Source: Bettongia penicillata ogilbyi (lineage: Eukaryota; Chordata; Mammalia; Diprotodontia; Potoroidae). From it: a stretch of 64,000 nucleotides of DNA. Location of the stretch: the NCBI GenBank assembly GCA_023548195.1, contig JAJHZJ010000028.1, positions 2,305,001-2,369,000 of the forward strand, given 5' to 3'. How positions within the stretch are numbered: position 1 is the stretch's first letter; every line of letters begins with the position of its first letter. A model generated the notes under the pieces. That model saw nothing but the letters and a program-made list of their open reading frames with translations, ran no database searches and was not told the origin of the DNA. Made by a program: the position numbers and the translations under genes. Positions 20,881 to 31,748 of this stretch are shown one piece after another.

Positions 20881-22226
20881 CAGTAATTATGGGTATAATT
20901 GATAGCTTCCCATTGGAGATGGCATAGGAGCTGCAGACGATATGGAAGGAAATGGCTTAACTCTGGCCCTTCTCTTTGGTATGCCTATTTCTTTTAAAGT
21001 TAGGAAAGTCCTACCCAGTTTCAGATTGAGACAGAGGGATGAACTCTGTCTCACCTTCCCCCCCATCGCTCCCCACCCACCCACCCACCACGGTGTTTTG
21101 TTTCCCTTGAAAATCTGAATGATACACAGTAGTTTAAAAAAATATTGGTGGGGGGACAGTGGGAGGAGAGGAGATAGGAAAATGTTGATAACAAATAGGA
21201 AGACACAGGGGAACGCTACAAGTCTGAAGAGTGTTTCTTTTTTTTTCTTTTTCTTTCATCAGACTTGAGGGCAAGGCTTCTTTAAAGTTATCTTTTTGGT
21301 GTTAGATTTAGATATAGATAAAAATACCTCTACCTGTAGTTTTCTGGAGGAGGGCAAATAGGGCTCTGCTAGTCAAATCCCAGTAGCACTCCCAAGAAAA
21401 TCTTAGCTGAACTCAGTTTTGGGTGAAAGCATGCAAAAAGCATTACTCACAGCAAGAAGAACCTTCTAGAAACCTGATCATTTCATGTCTGATTTTACAC
21501 AGAAGTTTCCCTGCCCACTGTTTGCAGCTGGAGATCCACTCTTAAGATGTATGACTGTTGCTGTAATTAAATACTATTTCCTTTTTCTCAACTAAAGAGT
21601 GCTAGCCCCAGTGGCTTTTTCTTCTAAGTAAACTTAAGTTTGTACAAAAGGGAATTACATGCAGATCATTACCTAAATCTGGGAAGTGAGGATTGAGTTA
21701 CAAGCAAATTAAATCTAATTCTTCAAATATCTTTTTAAACTTTCCCCGGGTTTCTCTAACAGTAAGTGTGAAGAAATGAAAATGCAGTGCTTTCAGGCTT
21801 AGTGTAACATCATATATATCCTTACCCATATTCTCTAGAGAGAATTGTAGTGAACACATTGAAAGTTTTACTGAAAAGGAAAAAAAGAGAACAGCTATTT
21901 GAGGGACTGTGTTTCACTCCTTTGCCATTTTAATGTGGTGCTAAAAGAGACAATCTGAAATGAGATAGAGAAATTGAGAAAATAGGGATAAGAAGTATTA
22001 TCCTGAAGTCTGAACATTCAAAGAATTGCCTGATTCAGTGGTCTCTGGTCTCTTTGTTTATTGCAACCCTACATTGGACTACAATGAAGCTTTGCAACCC
22101 GAATGCATAAAACACCAATAAAATAGGATGGCCTTAATTTTTTTAAATGGTAAAATTGACATATCCAAATTGTCACAGTACCAAAGTAACCTGTTAATTT
22201 GATTTTTAAAAAAATTATTGAAAATT

Positions 22227-22258
<32 letters not shown>

Positions 22259-23294
22259 GAGCTGAGCATGCACCCTAGCCCCAATTGGCAACCTCTATCC
22301 CCTCTGCAGGCTGGATGGAGTTCATAGAGTTTCTAGTCTTTAGGAACTAAAGGACCCAATCACATGTAATAAGAATGATGCCTTAAATGAGGTATCTTAT
22401 GTAAAATACCTTAGTCCACAGCGGGCAGCGTCTACCATGCCCCTCATGCTTTTAAGGATAGGGTAGAGTCTGGGTTGTCACTCACAAGCCCCCATCTAAT
22501 ATATTCCCCATTGATTATCAGTTAGTCATACTTAAGTAGCTTTTAGAAAGGTGCATTTACTAGTTGGTGTAGTTATCAACAGTACAAAAACATCCCCCCC
22601 AAAATCTGTGACACATTCGTCGCTTATACATGCAGGGTCTCTAGGACCTGTAGGCTCAAGTTCAGAGGGAATGTTTCAAAAGGGTAATTCATTACTTCTC
22701 ATAATTGGAAGCCCTTTTCTCCCTTCATGGAATCCTCATGAAACTCCCTGAGGTGTGTGTAGCTATTTTCTGGACTCTCCAAATATGTTCTGAAACTTCC
22801 TTTCCCTCATTGTGTCCAGTTTGTCCTCAGCCCTTACTACAAACACTGCTGTTAGCCATTGATCTTCTAAGGATACTGCGACCTACTCTGAAAGGGGTCC
22901 CAATCTTCATACCCTTTTTAGTTCATAAGGTTGTCATCCAGTCAAGACAAAGATACAGGAACTTTCTCCTCACCGCTATTCCTTCTTGAGATCTTGGCAG
23001 GGAATTACAGAACCCTAAGTGACTTGCTTGTTTTATTTAGCCCCAAAGCACATGACTGGTTTCCTTCAACCAACCAAAAGGCATTTCCTATATGGTATCA
23101 GTACCTAATTTATACCTCGAGTTGATTGATTCAGTAGAGATGTCCAGGCTTTCTTCACACCCAGTGTTATGTCCATGGCTGATTGACTGTAATTCAATCA
23201 AAGAGGCAGTCTCACAGGTATCAGTGTGTAGAGCATATTGTCAGTTATATTAATTAGAGTTAAGAGGTATGGGACACCCTGCCCCTTACAATCC
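20881..23294. other. 2.4 kb of mostly unique DNA, no gene seen
   Basis: No interspersed repeat recognised apart from the GATA tract noted separately. C-runs at 21058-21090 include three CCCA units. The block 21480-21830 has TAATTAAAT, AATTAAATCTAATT and similar homeodomain-type words. No exon recognised. Confidence 0.45.
22227..22258 (+). repeat. (GATA)n microsatellite
   Basis: About eight uninterrupted GATA units, preceded by an AT-rich stretch. The length is in the range that is often variable between individuals. Confidence 0.95.
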
Positions 23295-23432
23295 TATGAA
23301 TTCTTATTTTTTAAATGTGCAAACTAGAGCTGAAGGGGTGAAGCAACTTCCCTCATTTTCCCACAGCTTATTAGTGATTGGACTGAAACCCTAGGTCTCA
23401 TTTTAGTGCCCTTTCTATTATAACCATTATAA
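23295..23432 (-). mobile_element. MIR-like SINE
   Basis: GTGCAAACTAGAGCTGAAGG, then TTCCCACAGCTTATTAGTG, GACTGAAACCCTAGGTCTC and TGCCCTTTCTATTATAACC: a reversed MIR, well diverged. Confidence 0.7.
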
Positions 23433-23450
23433 AATAGAGGTGTATGTTCT

Positions 23451-23530
23451 ATTATGTATGTGTGTGTGTGTGTCTGTATATATATATATATACACACTCA
23501 CACATATGTACAAATATATAATATATATTC
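23451..23530 (+). repeat. (TG)n/(TA)n/(CA)n compound microsatellite
   Basis: TATGTATGTGTGTGTGTGTG, then a TA run of about seven units, CACACTCACACATATG and a further ATATATAAT block. Alternating purine-pyrimidine throughout. Confidence 0.9.
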
Positions 23531-23668
23531 ACTTCAACAAATGTTTGTTAAATGTCTACCATGTACCAGGCACAGCATTGCCAAGTACCAGGGATACAAA
23601 AAGAAACAAAAGACAGTCTCTGTCCTCAAGGAATTTACACTCTAATAGACATTCATAATATATTTACA
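23531..23668 (-). mobile_element. L2 LINE 3' end
   Basis: ACAAATGTTTGTTAAATGTC, ACCATGTACCAGGCACAGC, GGGATACAAAAAGAAACAAA and CTCTGTCCTCAAGGAATTTA: an L2 3' terminus in reverse. Confidence 0.8.
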
Positions 23669-23675
23669 CACACGG

Positions 23676-23698
23676 ATATTTCATAGGATCATAGAGCT
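23676..23698 (-). mobile_element. Outermost SINE of a three-level nest, left piece
   Basis: ATAGGATCATAGAGCTA is the reversed group C tail. The rest of this element reappears at 24184. A short repeat (TAGAGCT at 23690-23696 and 24181-24187) brackets the insertion. Confidence 0.75.
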
Positions 23699-23754
23699 AA
23701 AGGCAGCTCGATGGCACTATGGATAGAGGGCCTGGAATCACTAAGAGTATATAT
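23699..23754 (+). mobile_element. Middle SINE of the nest, left piece (tRNA-like head)
   Basis: AAGGCAGCTCGATGGCACTA with TGGATAGAGGGCCTGGAATC is a tRNA-like head. It stops abruptly where a group B tail begins, and continues at 23966. Confidence 0.8.
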
Positions 23755-23965
23755 TTGTTGTCATTCAATATGTCCAACTCTTCATGACTCTGTTAGGGGT
23801 TTTCATGGCAAAGACTCTGGAGTGGTTTGCCATTTCCTTCTCCATCTCATTTTACAGAAGAGAAACTGAGGCAGCGTGAAGTGACTTGCCTGGGGTCTCA
23901 TAGCTAGTAGGTGTCTGAGGCAAAATTTGAGCTCGGGAAGAGGAATCTTCCTGAATCCAGGCCTG
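23755..23965 (-). mobile_element. Innermost SINE of the nest: group B
   Basis: TTGTTGTCATTCAATATGTC, GACTCTGTTAGGGGTTTTC, GGAGTGGTTTGCCATTTCCT, CAGAAGAGAAACTGAGGC and CTTCCTGAATCCAGGCC: a nearly complete group B copy. Confidence 0.88.
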
Positions 23966-24183
23966 GAAATGGCCTTATCCAATGTATGTGACCCCAGGTA
24001 AGTCTCTTAACTTCTGTTGACTTCAGTTTCTTCAACTATAATATGGGGAATCATAAAACACCTACATCCCAGGGTTCTTATGAAGATGAAATGACATATT
24101 TGTGAAGACCTTTTTAGCACAGTGCCTGGCACATTCTAGGCACTTAATAGAAAAGTTTGTTTACTCCCTTCCTTACTTCCTAG
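23966..24183 (+). mobile_element. Middle SINE of the nest, right piece
   Basis: GTATGTGACCCCAGGTAAGT, TTCAGTTTCTTCAACTATAA, CCCAGGGTTCTTATGAAG and CAGTGCCTGGCACATTCTAG complete the element begun at 23699, ending in a C/T-rich tail. Confidence 0.8.
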
Positions 24184-24325
24184 AGCTTGCTGGACCTTCA
24201 GGGCCTTCTCATCCAACCCTCCCTCTTCACAGATGAGGAAACTGTGAATCCCAGACAGGTTAAGTAAGTCACATGGATAGTAAGTGGCAGAGGGATAAGA
24301 TGAGTCTTTTTCCTCTATAATGATT
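24184..24325 (-). mobile_element. Outermost SINE of the nest, right piece
   Basis: CATCCAACCCTCCCTCTTCA, CAGATGAGGAAACTGTG and AGTAAGTGGCAGAGG continue the group C SINE begun at 23676. Confidence 0.8.
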
Positions 24326-25239
24326 CTGCTTATGTATAATATACATACAGGAATTGAATTGCAGATATCAAAAGACTATTAACCTGTGAGTTGTTTCTTT
24401 TCAAACTCAACTTTAAATAAGATTGTTACTTGTGGTTAAAACTAGTGGTCTAAGACTGGTCAGGAGATAAAGCAGAACTCCCAATTTCATCTTGATATAA
24501 TGTTTACACTAATTTGGCTGTTTTGTATAACATGTAGTCTGATCCCCTCTCCTCAAGGACAAGTCCATTTTTAGAAAAGCTATACATACAAGATATAGAA
24601 ACAAAAACAAAAAGGGCAAAAGAAAGCAACCATAGATTTTCCTTTAAAATTCCTTTTAACAAGGCCTGTAGAGTGTCTTAAATGGCAAAAAATGGGAGGT
24701 ATCTCTCCTACAAGAGTATAGGACCAGTTTTGAAAAGTAGACATCACAGTTCTTTCACCTACTCATCACATACATCTTTGGTGAGCCCGTTCTAGATACA
24801 GACTAAGTTAGGATAGTATTTTCTCCTGCTACAATCCAGATCCAACAAACAGGACTTCTAACTTAATCTCAGGTTTCTATCCAAGTTAAGCTAATGTATT
24901 GAGCACCACAATGTCTCAGCTAGGTTATCTAGCCCTTCTCCATACTAGAGTGATAAGAGTTCCTTAGATCAAAAAAGCCATCCTTTGGCAGCCATGCTTC
25001 TGGTCAGGAAGGAACAGTGATGTACATCAGTAGAAGAATTACTCGCACCATTAAGTCACCCGCCCTTTGAAGTAAAGCAAAAAGGGAAAAGTAAGGATCC
25101 ATAACCTGAGTTCTTATCCCAGGATCATTGTGGCCTATGTTTATGACTTTGTTCAAGGTAGAAAAGTAGAGGAAATCTGGGCCTAGAGAATGGGATGATG
25201 GCTCAAAGTGTCAGTGTCAGAGAATGGTACCCTACAGGA
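24326..25239. other. Unique DNA, no gene seen
   Basis: About 0.9 kb without recognised repeats or exons, apart from short A-rich runs near 24600. Confidence 0.5.
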
Positions 25240-25495
25240 CACAGAGGCAAGAAGGGTGAGACTGTATACATAGTGAAGGAGACCAGACTTGGAGAAGGGA
25301 AGCTGAGTCTGAATGTCTCTGCTGACACTATCGGTATGACCATGAGTAACCCACTTCTCTATTTAATGAGCCTCACTTTCCTCAGCTGTAAAATAAGTTG
25401 GAGAAGGAACTGGCAAATCACTCCAGTATCCTTGCCAAGAAAATGGGGTCACAGTGAGTTAGCCATGATTGAAACCAATGAACGACAAGATCTCT
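25240..25495 (+). mobile_element. Group B SINE, sense strand
   Basis: GGAGACCAGACTTGGAGAAG, CTCACTTTCCTCAGCTGTAA, TGGAGAAGGAACTGGCAAAT, CACTCCAGTATCCTTGCC, AAATGGGGTCACAGTGAG and TGATTGAAACCAATGAACG. It is the only long sense-strand group B copy seen here; the tail order confirms the RTE-type end. Confidence 0.85.
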
Positions 25496-25496
25496 G

Positions 25497-25665
25497 AGGT
25501 GGAATGGTACCTAACAGATCAGCTAATCCAACCTGTGCTGGAACAGGCCTCCTCTCAGTTCCAGGAAGTCCAGTCCTCATCCCTAGAGAGAAAAAAAAAG
25601 GATCCCTGGCAAACAAGTACTGGGATGGAATTAGCAAATTGCTGCTTGAAGGCAAGGATCCAGGT
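25497..25665 (-). mobile_element. Probable CR1/L3 3' end fragment
   Basis: GGAATGGTACCTAACAGATC, AGCTAATCCAACCTGTGC and a later GCTGCTTGAAGGCAAGG resemble the reversed CR1/L3 terminus. The middle is not alignable by eye. Confidence 0.5.
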
Positions 25666-25724
25666 CTCCCAATTCCCAGTTCAGTGTGTATTCTGCATGC
25701 TGCCTCTCTAGTCATTGAGTGTCT

Positions 25725-25812
25725 CTGAGTTTTCTCATCTGTCCTACCTACTTCACAGGGTTGTGATGAGGCAGAGATGGAGAAGATGTGAATACAAAAT
25801 GTAAATGTAATC
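25725..25812 (+). mobile_element. MIR-like SINE fragment
   Basis: GAGTTTTCTCATCTGTCC, CTACTTCACAGGGTTGTGAT with GAGG: the central part of a MIR-type SINE. Confidence 0.65.
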
Positions 25813-26204
25813 GTCTTATTGCTATAGATGGTTTATACTTTTTAGCCTAAGTGATATTTTTCTTCTTTGGTATTCAGTGACTTTGAAGGGAAGGAGTTTT
25901 TCTCGAGTGACACATTTCTTATTTTGGTAGCATGCCTCGTTCACAGATTGTAGTTCAGCAGTGAAGCTGAGTGGGTTTATTCCGAGCATGTTTTTTTTAG
26001 ATGAGAGAATCCAGGATTCTAGCTGGTCTTATAAATGCTGGTTGTGCAGTTTGGGTATGAGGGTATCTGGTGTGGGGTTTTTCTTCCATTTTGGAAATTG
26101 ATTGGATCCTTCTGAAGCGTCAAAGAAATCATTTTCTCAGAGACAAAGAGGGAGAGAGAGAAAGAACATCTCCTCTCATCTTGCCGTGTTTCTTGCCCAC
26201 TATG
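25813..26204. other. Unique DNA, no gene seen
   Basis: AT-leaning, with a GA-rich stretch at 26145-26167. No repeat or exon recognised. Confidence 0.5.
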
Positions 26205-26450
26205 GATCATCATAGTAACATTTATTAGACTTTATAATATAGAGCATCTCTATACATATCTCATTTGAGTCTTATATGAGGCCTTTTAGAAAAGTACTCC
26301 AAATAATATCACCCTCATTTTAAAGAGAGGGAAAGTAAGGCTTCTGAAGGATTGGCAGCTTCTCCTAGTCATGTGTCAAAGGCATGATTTGAACTCAAGG
26401 CCCCCTAACTGCAAATCTTTTCCTCCACCTAAGCTGCTTCATGAGTCTCT
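26205..26450 (-). mobile_element. MIR-type SINE, near full length
   Basis: AACATTTATTAGACTTTATA, CATATCTCATTTGAGTCTT, ACCCTCATTTTAAAGAGAGG, TGATTTGAACTCAAGGCCCC and CTCCACCTAAGCTGCTTC: reversed MIR from tail to head. Confidence 0.75.
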
Positions 26451-27221
26451 ATAAAGCCTGAAATCTATTGCTGTCATTATTATCAATTTCATTTGTAATG
26501 TATGTACAATCAAACAAGAACATAAGACTCTATTCTATAGGAGAGGAATTTGGTAGCAAGTTACAAGAAAATGCTATATTGGTTTCCCAGAAACACCATA
26601 AATTAAAGGGAACGATCCAACTCCTTGATGCATTTTTGGCTTTGGCTTCATGGCTTTTAAGGCTTTAAACCTTTTGGTTGTAAATAGCTCTTCTTTCAAA
26701 GTATAATTGTTAGAGAAAGTTTATTTTACTCATTTCCTATTTTCTTAAACCCTCTTCCTTCTTTGTCTCTTCAGAAATTAAACCAAATAGGTCATGTAGA
26801 GTGAGAAAGATATGAGAGAGACAGAGATAGACAGAGGAGTGGGGAAAGACAGACAGAGGAGAGCACCAAGAGCATTTGTGCTACTTATAGGAAAATTCTC
26901 AGTTGTTATTTTAGGTCATAAAAATCCTGATGCCCCATTTTCCATCCAATGATCTAGGTCTATAGAAATAAAAAAAAAGAGTTTAATAACTGTGGGTAGA
27001 AATTTAACATATGGGCCATGCTCCACACTTTTCTTAGCGATGGTTATCAATTATCTCTTCCAAGAAGAGTTTAGTATTTAGAGAAAAAAAAGAATTTTGA
27101 GGTTTATGCAGGTTTCAGGAGGCCATGTCAGGGAAGCACTGTCACTTTGGGCAATTCAGTTCACTTAGGTGCCATTAAATAAGAATGACATTTGTCCCAC
27201 TCTCTGCCTAGAAGGAAGGTA
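26451..27221. other. Unique DNA, no gene seen
   Basis: It includes a GA-rich patch at 26800-26865 and A-runs near 26970 and 27085. No recognised repeat or exon. Confidence 0.45.
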
Positions 27222-27345
27222 TGAAACAAGCATCCTTTAAGTGCTTACTATATGCCAGGCACTACGCTAAGCTTGTAAGGTTGTTGCGAGGAGCAAATGA
27301 AATTATGTATGTTAAAGCACTTTGTAAGCAATCAAACTCTATATC
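27222..27345 (+). mobile_element. Composite SINE/L2-end fragments
   Basis: GTGCTTACTATATGCCAGGC and ACTACGCTAAGC (reversed L2/MIR end) are followed by AGGTTGTTGCGAGGAGCAAA and GTTAAAGCACTTTGTAAGC (plus-strand MIR 3' part). Two fragments have joined. Confidence 0.6.
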
Positions 27346-28004
27346 TGTGTATAAGTTTATATTTATATTTATGAGCTATTATTATTTCTCTGTCATATGT
27401 CCTTTTTAAAAAATCCCCTTAAACAGCAATAATTTCAGCTTTCATCCTTTTGTTCAAAGACAGGCAAAGACTTCCTTTGTCAGCACATAGTCTTTTCAAT
27501 TAGTTTTACCATAAACTAGAATGGCTTTAGAAAAGAGAATTATATTTGCTTCTCCTTGTAGACTCCCTGAATTATGGTGACAGAACAATGTAAAGATTGA
27601 GGCTGGGGACTTATAACCAAACTCACAGTTATCATGGTAACCATGGGAGAAGACTAGAATAGATCATTGAAATTCACAGACAATTCTCAAACCTCATTAA
27701 GGTGCGAAGGGAACTGATGAGTCAATACTTCCAACATTCTCCCCACCAGACCTTTTACCAGAGCTGCTAACATGTAGCAAGGTTGTCTGATTAGATTTCT
27801 TATTCATTTTCCCCCTTTTTCTGCCTTTCTGCTGGATAGGCTAATGAGGAGGGAAATGACTGAGAAGCAAGAGCACTTTTTTTTAAAGGGGGGAAATAAA
27901 ATGCTTGCTGGGCTAGAAGCAGCCTATGAATAAACAGAAGGTGATTATATTTCTTTTGATAATGATGTGGGATCTTTGCAGTCTTTCCAATCCCACCCCC
28001 TCCA
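27346..28004. other. Unique block with X-box-like and AP-1-like sites
   Basis: No repeat recognised. GTTATCATGGTAAC at 27628-27641 is close to the palindromic RFX X-box. GGAACTGATGAGTCAAT at 27710-27726 is shared with 6317-6333. No exon seen. Confidence 0.45.
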
Positions 28005-28566
28005 CATCTCTTGTCCTTGTTTTCTTCACTTATTTCCACAACTACCTCAGATCAGACTCTCCTCACCTCTCCCCTAGACTTATGATAGCCTCCTAATTGG
28101 CCTCCATATTTCCCCAGTCAAATCTATCCTTCACACAGATGCCAAAGCGATGTCCTTAACATGAATATCTGAATATGTCACTTCTCCCATCCAAGATGCA
28201 TCATTGGCTCCACACTGTCACTAGAATAGAGTAAAAAACTCTTCCATTCTAGCATTTAGAAGCCTTGACGTTCCTACTCCAGCTTTTCTTGGCAGGTTGA
28301 AGACACATCACTTCCTTCATGCATTCTTTACTTCAGGCAGACCTGCTTACTTACTGTTCCTAATGTCCGACATTCCATCTTCTATCTCTTTACTTTTGTA
28401 CTGACTGTGCCCCATGCCTAAAATGATCAAAAATCCTATACTTAGTTAATCTGTGAAGAGGTATTCCCCTTCACTGCTCTGTGAGAGCAGGAATTGTCTC
28501 ACTTTTGTTTTTGTGAGCCCACTATCTGGCTTATAATAAATGCTTAACAAATGCTAATTGATTGGA
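28005..28566 (+). mobile_element. L2 LINE, 3' 0.56 kb
   Basis: ATAGCCTCCTAATTGGCCTC, ACAGATGCCAAAGCGATGTC, GTGAGAGCAGGAATTGTCTC and AATAAATGCTTAACAAATGC with TAATTGATTG follow the L2 3' order. Confidence 0.8.
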
Positions 28567-28601
28567 TATTCGATTTGTATCTTCCCCAATGGTTCTTGTA
28601 G

Positions 28602-28843
28602 CTGTTGTTGAGTCATCTCAGCTGTGTGTCTGATTCTCCATGACCCCATTTGGAGTTTTCTTAGCAAAGATACAGGAAGTGGTTTGCCATTTCCTTCTCC
28701 AACTCATTTTACAGATGAGGAAACTGAGGGAAATAGGGTTGAGTGACTTGCCCAGGGTCACATGGTATCTGAGATTAGATTTGAACTCAGGTCTTCCTGA
28801 CTCCAGATTCAGCCCCTCTCTCCTCTGTATTGCCTAGATGCCT
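28602..28843 (-). mobile_element. Group B SINE, full length
   Basis: CTGTTGTTGAGTCATCTCAG, GACCCCATTTGGAGTTTTC, GGAAGTGGTTTGCCATTTCC, TTTTACAGATGAGGAAACTG, TGCCCAGGGTCACATGG, GAACTCAGGTCTTCCTGACT. It is one of the best-preserved copies in the window. Confidence 0.9.
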
Positions 28844-28895
28844 CATTCTACAAATAGTAGGTGCTTTTAAAACATCTGTGGGCTTGAATAAAAGA

Positions 28896-29538
28896 TCCCT
28901 GTCATGGCCATTTTTCTGCCTCCTCTTCCTTTCCTTCTGTAAAGAAATTTGGTAAGTAGTGTCAGACAGTGAGGTATGTCCATGTTTGACTTCTTCTAAC
29001 TTAGGATGTGATTCAATGTATACATTTTGTAAAGGGCACCATAACTTGATGGGAGATTTACATTCCTCCTATTTCTCTTTGACCCATCCTCAGTTGCTTT
29101 GAAGCTGTTCACCATCTTCTCTGTGAAAGTCCTTCATACATAATAAAATCTCAATTATATGGACCTCTCAAGTTAGGATATTCTGGTTATTTGGGGAGGG
29201 GGGATCTTAAGCCTTAAATACTTTAGCTCTATTTGTTTGTTAAACAATTCAATGACATAAATGAAACTTTTTATAACTTTATGCCTTGTCTTGAGAACAG
29301 ACTTGTGAAGTACTTTAGAAATCACTATTTTATGTGCAGATATTTTAATTATCAAGTAAGCATAAGTAGCCAGTACTGAGGCTGGTGTGTGGATGAACTA
29401 AATACAAATAAGTCCTATTTTTTAGGACTTCCATGAGGGAACATTTAATAAGACTACTTAATAAGAAACAATATTTTTATTGTATTTTATATACAAGTAG
29501 GCCTTGACCAACAATGCCCATCGTGTGTATGTGGGGGA
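28896..29538. other. Unique AT-rich DNA, no gene seen
   Basis: No recognised repeat or exon. TTATATGGACC and similar AT-rich words are scattered. Confidence 0.45.
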
Positions 29539-29555
29539 GAGAGAGAATGTGTATA

Positions 29556-29636
<81 letters not shown>

Positions 29637-29645
29637 GACAGATAT
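29539..29645 (+). repeat. (TG)n(GA)n compound microsatellite
   Basis: About 13 TG units (29548-29574) run straight into about 32 GA units with two late CA interruptions. The GA part is a pure purine strand and a mirror repeat. It generates long spurious serine/leucine or arginine/glutamate frames. Confidence 0.95.
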
Positions 29646-30486
29646 GCACATGCATATCTTTTGTGGACAAACAGTTGCCACGGAATAACTATCCCAGCCA
29701 GCTGGCTACAGGAGCTCACCTTCCTGCCTCACTTCAATTCATAGTATTCCCCTATTTCATTCTGGGACAAAATCCCAGAACTGGCAGAATTAACCCTAGA
29801 GCTTCCTCTAGACAGTAGATAAATTTCACATGAGCTTCTTTTAAATACTCAGAGACTCACCTGTATCACTTTTGTGTCTTTTGTCTTTTCCTAAGCATGC
29901 CAAGTGAAGGACAGGAAATAACTTTTTCAAGATGTAGTAGTTCTCTGTATCTTATTGTTAACAAATTTGAAAAATCTTAGAAAACCCCAGGGGACTTGTA
30001 TGGTTGTTTCAGTTATAGGGGGAAAATTATAAGACATTTTTTTGGTCTCTAGGGTTCCCAGAAGAGAAGGTTAGCTTAGGGGAATAGAGGACAGTAAAGA
30101 GGGAAGTAGATGATTCCAATGACAGTGGACCAGGTAAAGGAAAGAAAGGTGCCAATCTGGGAGTCACACCAAGTCATACTAAGGCTAAGAAGCCTTGGTC
30201 CTCGCTCCTAAAGACACCATCCTGGAAAGCCTGCAGCCCTTGCACCCATTTTACTGGAACCTCTGTGGATCACTTGCAGTGGAGAGAGACTTTTACCTGA
30301 CACCCCAAGTCAGAAATCTGAATACATTTTTTCCCAAGAAATATTCTTCACATGGTGCTTAGGTTCTACAGTATTGTTAGTACAATTCTGTATTTATTAT
30401 TGCTAGCACTGCTATTGTTGATAATTCACATAGGTTTATATGGAGTTTTATGGTTTATAACTTTGTAGCCTGAAGAGAAGCTAAGA
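29646..30486. other. Unique DNA, no gene seen
   Basis: About 0.8 kb. No repeat family or exon recognised. The open frame that starts in the microsatellite runs in here but has no independent support. Confidence 0.45.
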
Positions 30487-30660
30487 GAGGATAAAATTTA
30501 GAATGAGAGCTCATCTAAGCCAACCCTCTTACAGATGAAGAAACTGAGGTTTAGAAAGGTTAGGAAATGATCTGGCCAGAGTCATAAGGTTACTTGTGTT
30601 GAAGAATGGGGTCTCAAGTCTAAGTCTTCTGAACCCAAGTGCAATCATCTTTATAACATC
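30487..30660 (-). mobile_element. Group C SINE
   Basis: GCTCATCTAAGCCAACCCTC, TTACAGATGAAGAAACTGAG, GGCCAGAGTCATAAGG, TCTAAGTCTTCTGAACCC: reversed core and head, with much of the tail missing. Confidence 0.75.
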
Positions 30661-30734
30661 CCTTATTGTTTTCCAAACCCTAGACTACAGAGTCACAGTA
30701 ATCAATAGTGACTTTTTTTTTACCAAATCTACAA

Positions 30735-31010
30735 AATGCACCCTAAATATATGCCCCTATTTTCCAACCTCCATGCCTTTGTTCATTCTTTTTCCTCAGT
30801 GCCAAGTGACTTTCCTCCAACATCTCTTCCTATTGAAATTCAAATGCCCCCTTCCTTGAAGCACATTTTGGTCACCTTTATGGGAAGTTATCCTTTCTTC
30901 TCTCTCTCATAACACTTTATTCATACCTCTCATGTAATTTTGTGAGATAGTTTACTTATGAAGTAACATCTCTTCCTGTCTTTCCCCCTTGTTTTCCACG
31001 TCCATAAACT
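30735..31010 (+). mobile_element. L2 LINE 3' UTR fragment
   Basis: CCTCCATGCCTTTGTTCATT, TCTTTTTCCTCAGTGCCAAG, AATTCAAATGCCCCCTTCC and ATAACACTTTATTCATACC occur in the order of the L2 3' end. The terminal tail is missing. Confidence 0.65.
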
Positions 31011-31231
31011 TTCCAAGTGAGCCCATGAGAGCCATTGCCCTCATGATTTAAGGTTGGAGTTGTCCAAGGTGAAAAGACTTAGACATTTTCAGTTCCATGG
31101 AAGGATCTGGAAATATCTTTCATTGTTCCATCCCTATAGCACTTAGCTCCATTTTGAAAACAGAGCAGTCCCCCAATATTTGTTGAATTTAATAAGGTCT
31201 TGTTTTTTAGCCCTTTATTGTCTTTTTTGAG

Positions 31232-31455
31232 GAACAGCATGGCCTAGTAGATAGAAGGCTGACCTTGAAATCAGAAAGAGGCCAAGTTCAAGTACAGACT
31301 ATGAAAGCAATCTGAATGTATGACCCTGGGCAAATTTCTCAGCCTCTCTAAGCAGCTCTCTAAGACTGTAAATTGCAGAGCAGTTGCTGATTGAAGAGAG
31401 TTTCTTCACTGGGAGTTCCCTGTATCAATAAAATCACAAGTTCAGTATGATTATC
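31232..31455 (+). mobile_element. Group A SINE, full length
   Basis: AACAGCATGGCCTAGTAGAT, ACCCTGGGCAAATTTCTCAG, AGCAGCTCTCTAAGACTGTA, AATTGCAGAGCAGTTGCTG, TCACTGGGAGTTCCCTG and AATAAAATCACAAGTTC. A good reference copy for group A. Confidence 0.85.
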
Positions 31456-31611
31456 ATCTTTAGCCTGCCTTACTGGACAGAGCTTTAGTGTTCTGCTTCT
31501 ATTTGCTCTCTGTGTAAAGAATTTAACATAGAATATGTCTAGCCAGACTTATTTTCTTTTCTTTTTCTATATTACAGAAAAATATTCTTCTAAAATAAAC
31601 TTGAGGCTGGG

Positions 31612-31748
31612 CTCAAATTTTATTGATGAGGAAACTAAGATTCAGGAAGATTTAAGTTATATATTCAAAATCACATAAATAGTAAGTGGCAGAGGCAGGT
31701 TTTGAACCGAGGTCCTCTGATTCCAAGTCCGTTACTCATTATTTTACT
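31612..31748 (-). mobile_element. MIR-like SINE fragment
   Basis: TTGATGAGGAAACTAAGATT, AGTAAGTGGCAGAGGCAGG, TTTTGAACCGAGGTCCTCTG: reversed core to head. Confidence 0.75.

Noticed and set aside
22227..22258. CRISPR-like or other spaced direct repeat
   Set aside because: It is a simple GATA microsatellite without spacers.
29504..29818. 104-codon frame with arginine/glutamate repeats
   Set aside because: Produced by the TG/GA microsatellite; both strands give equally long frames.
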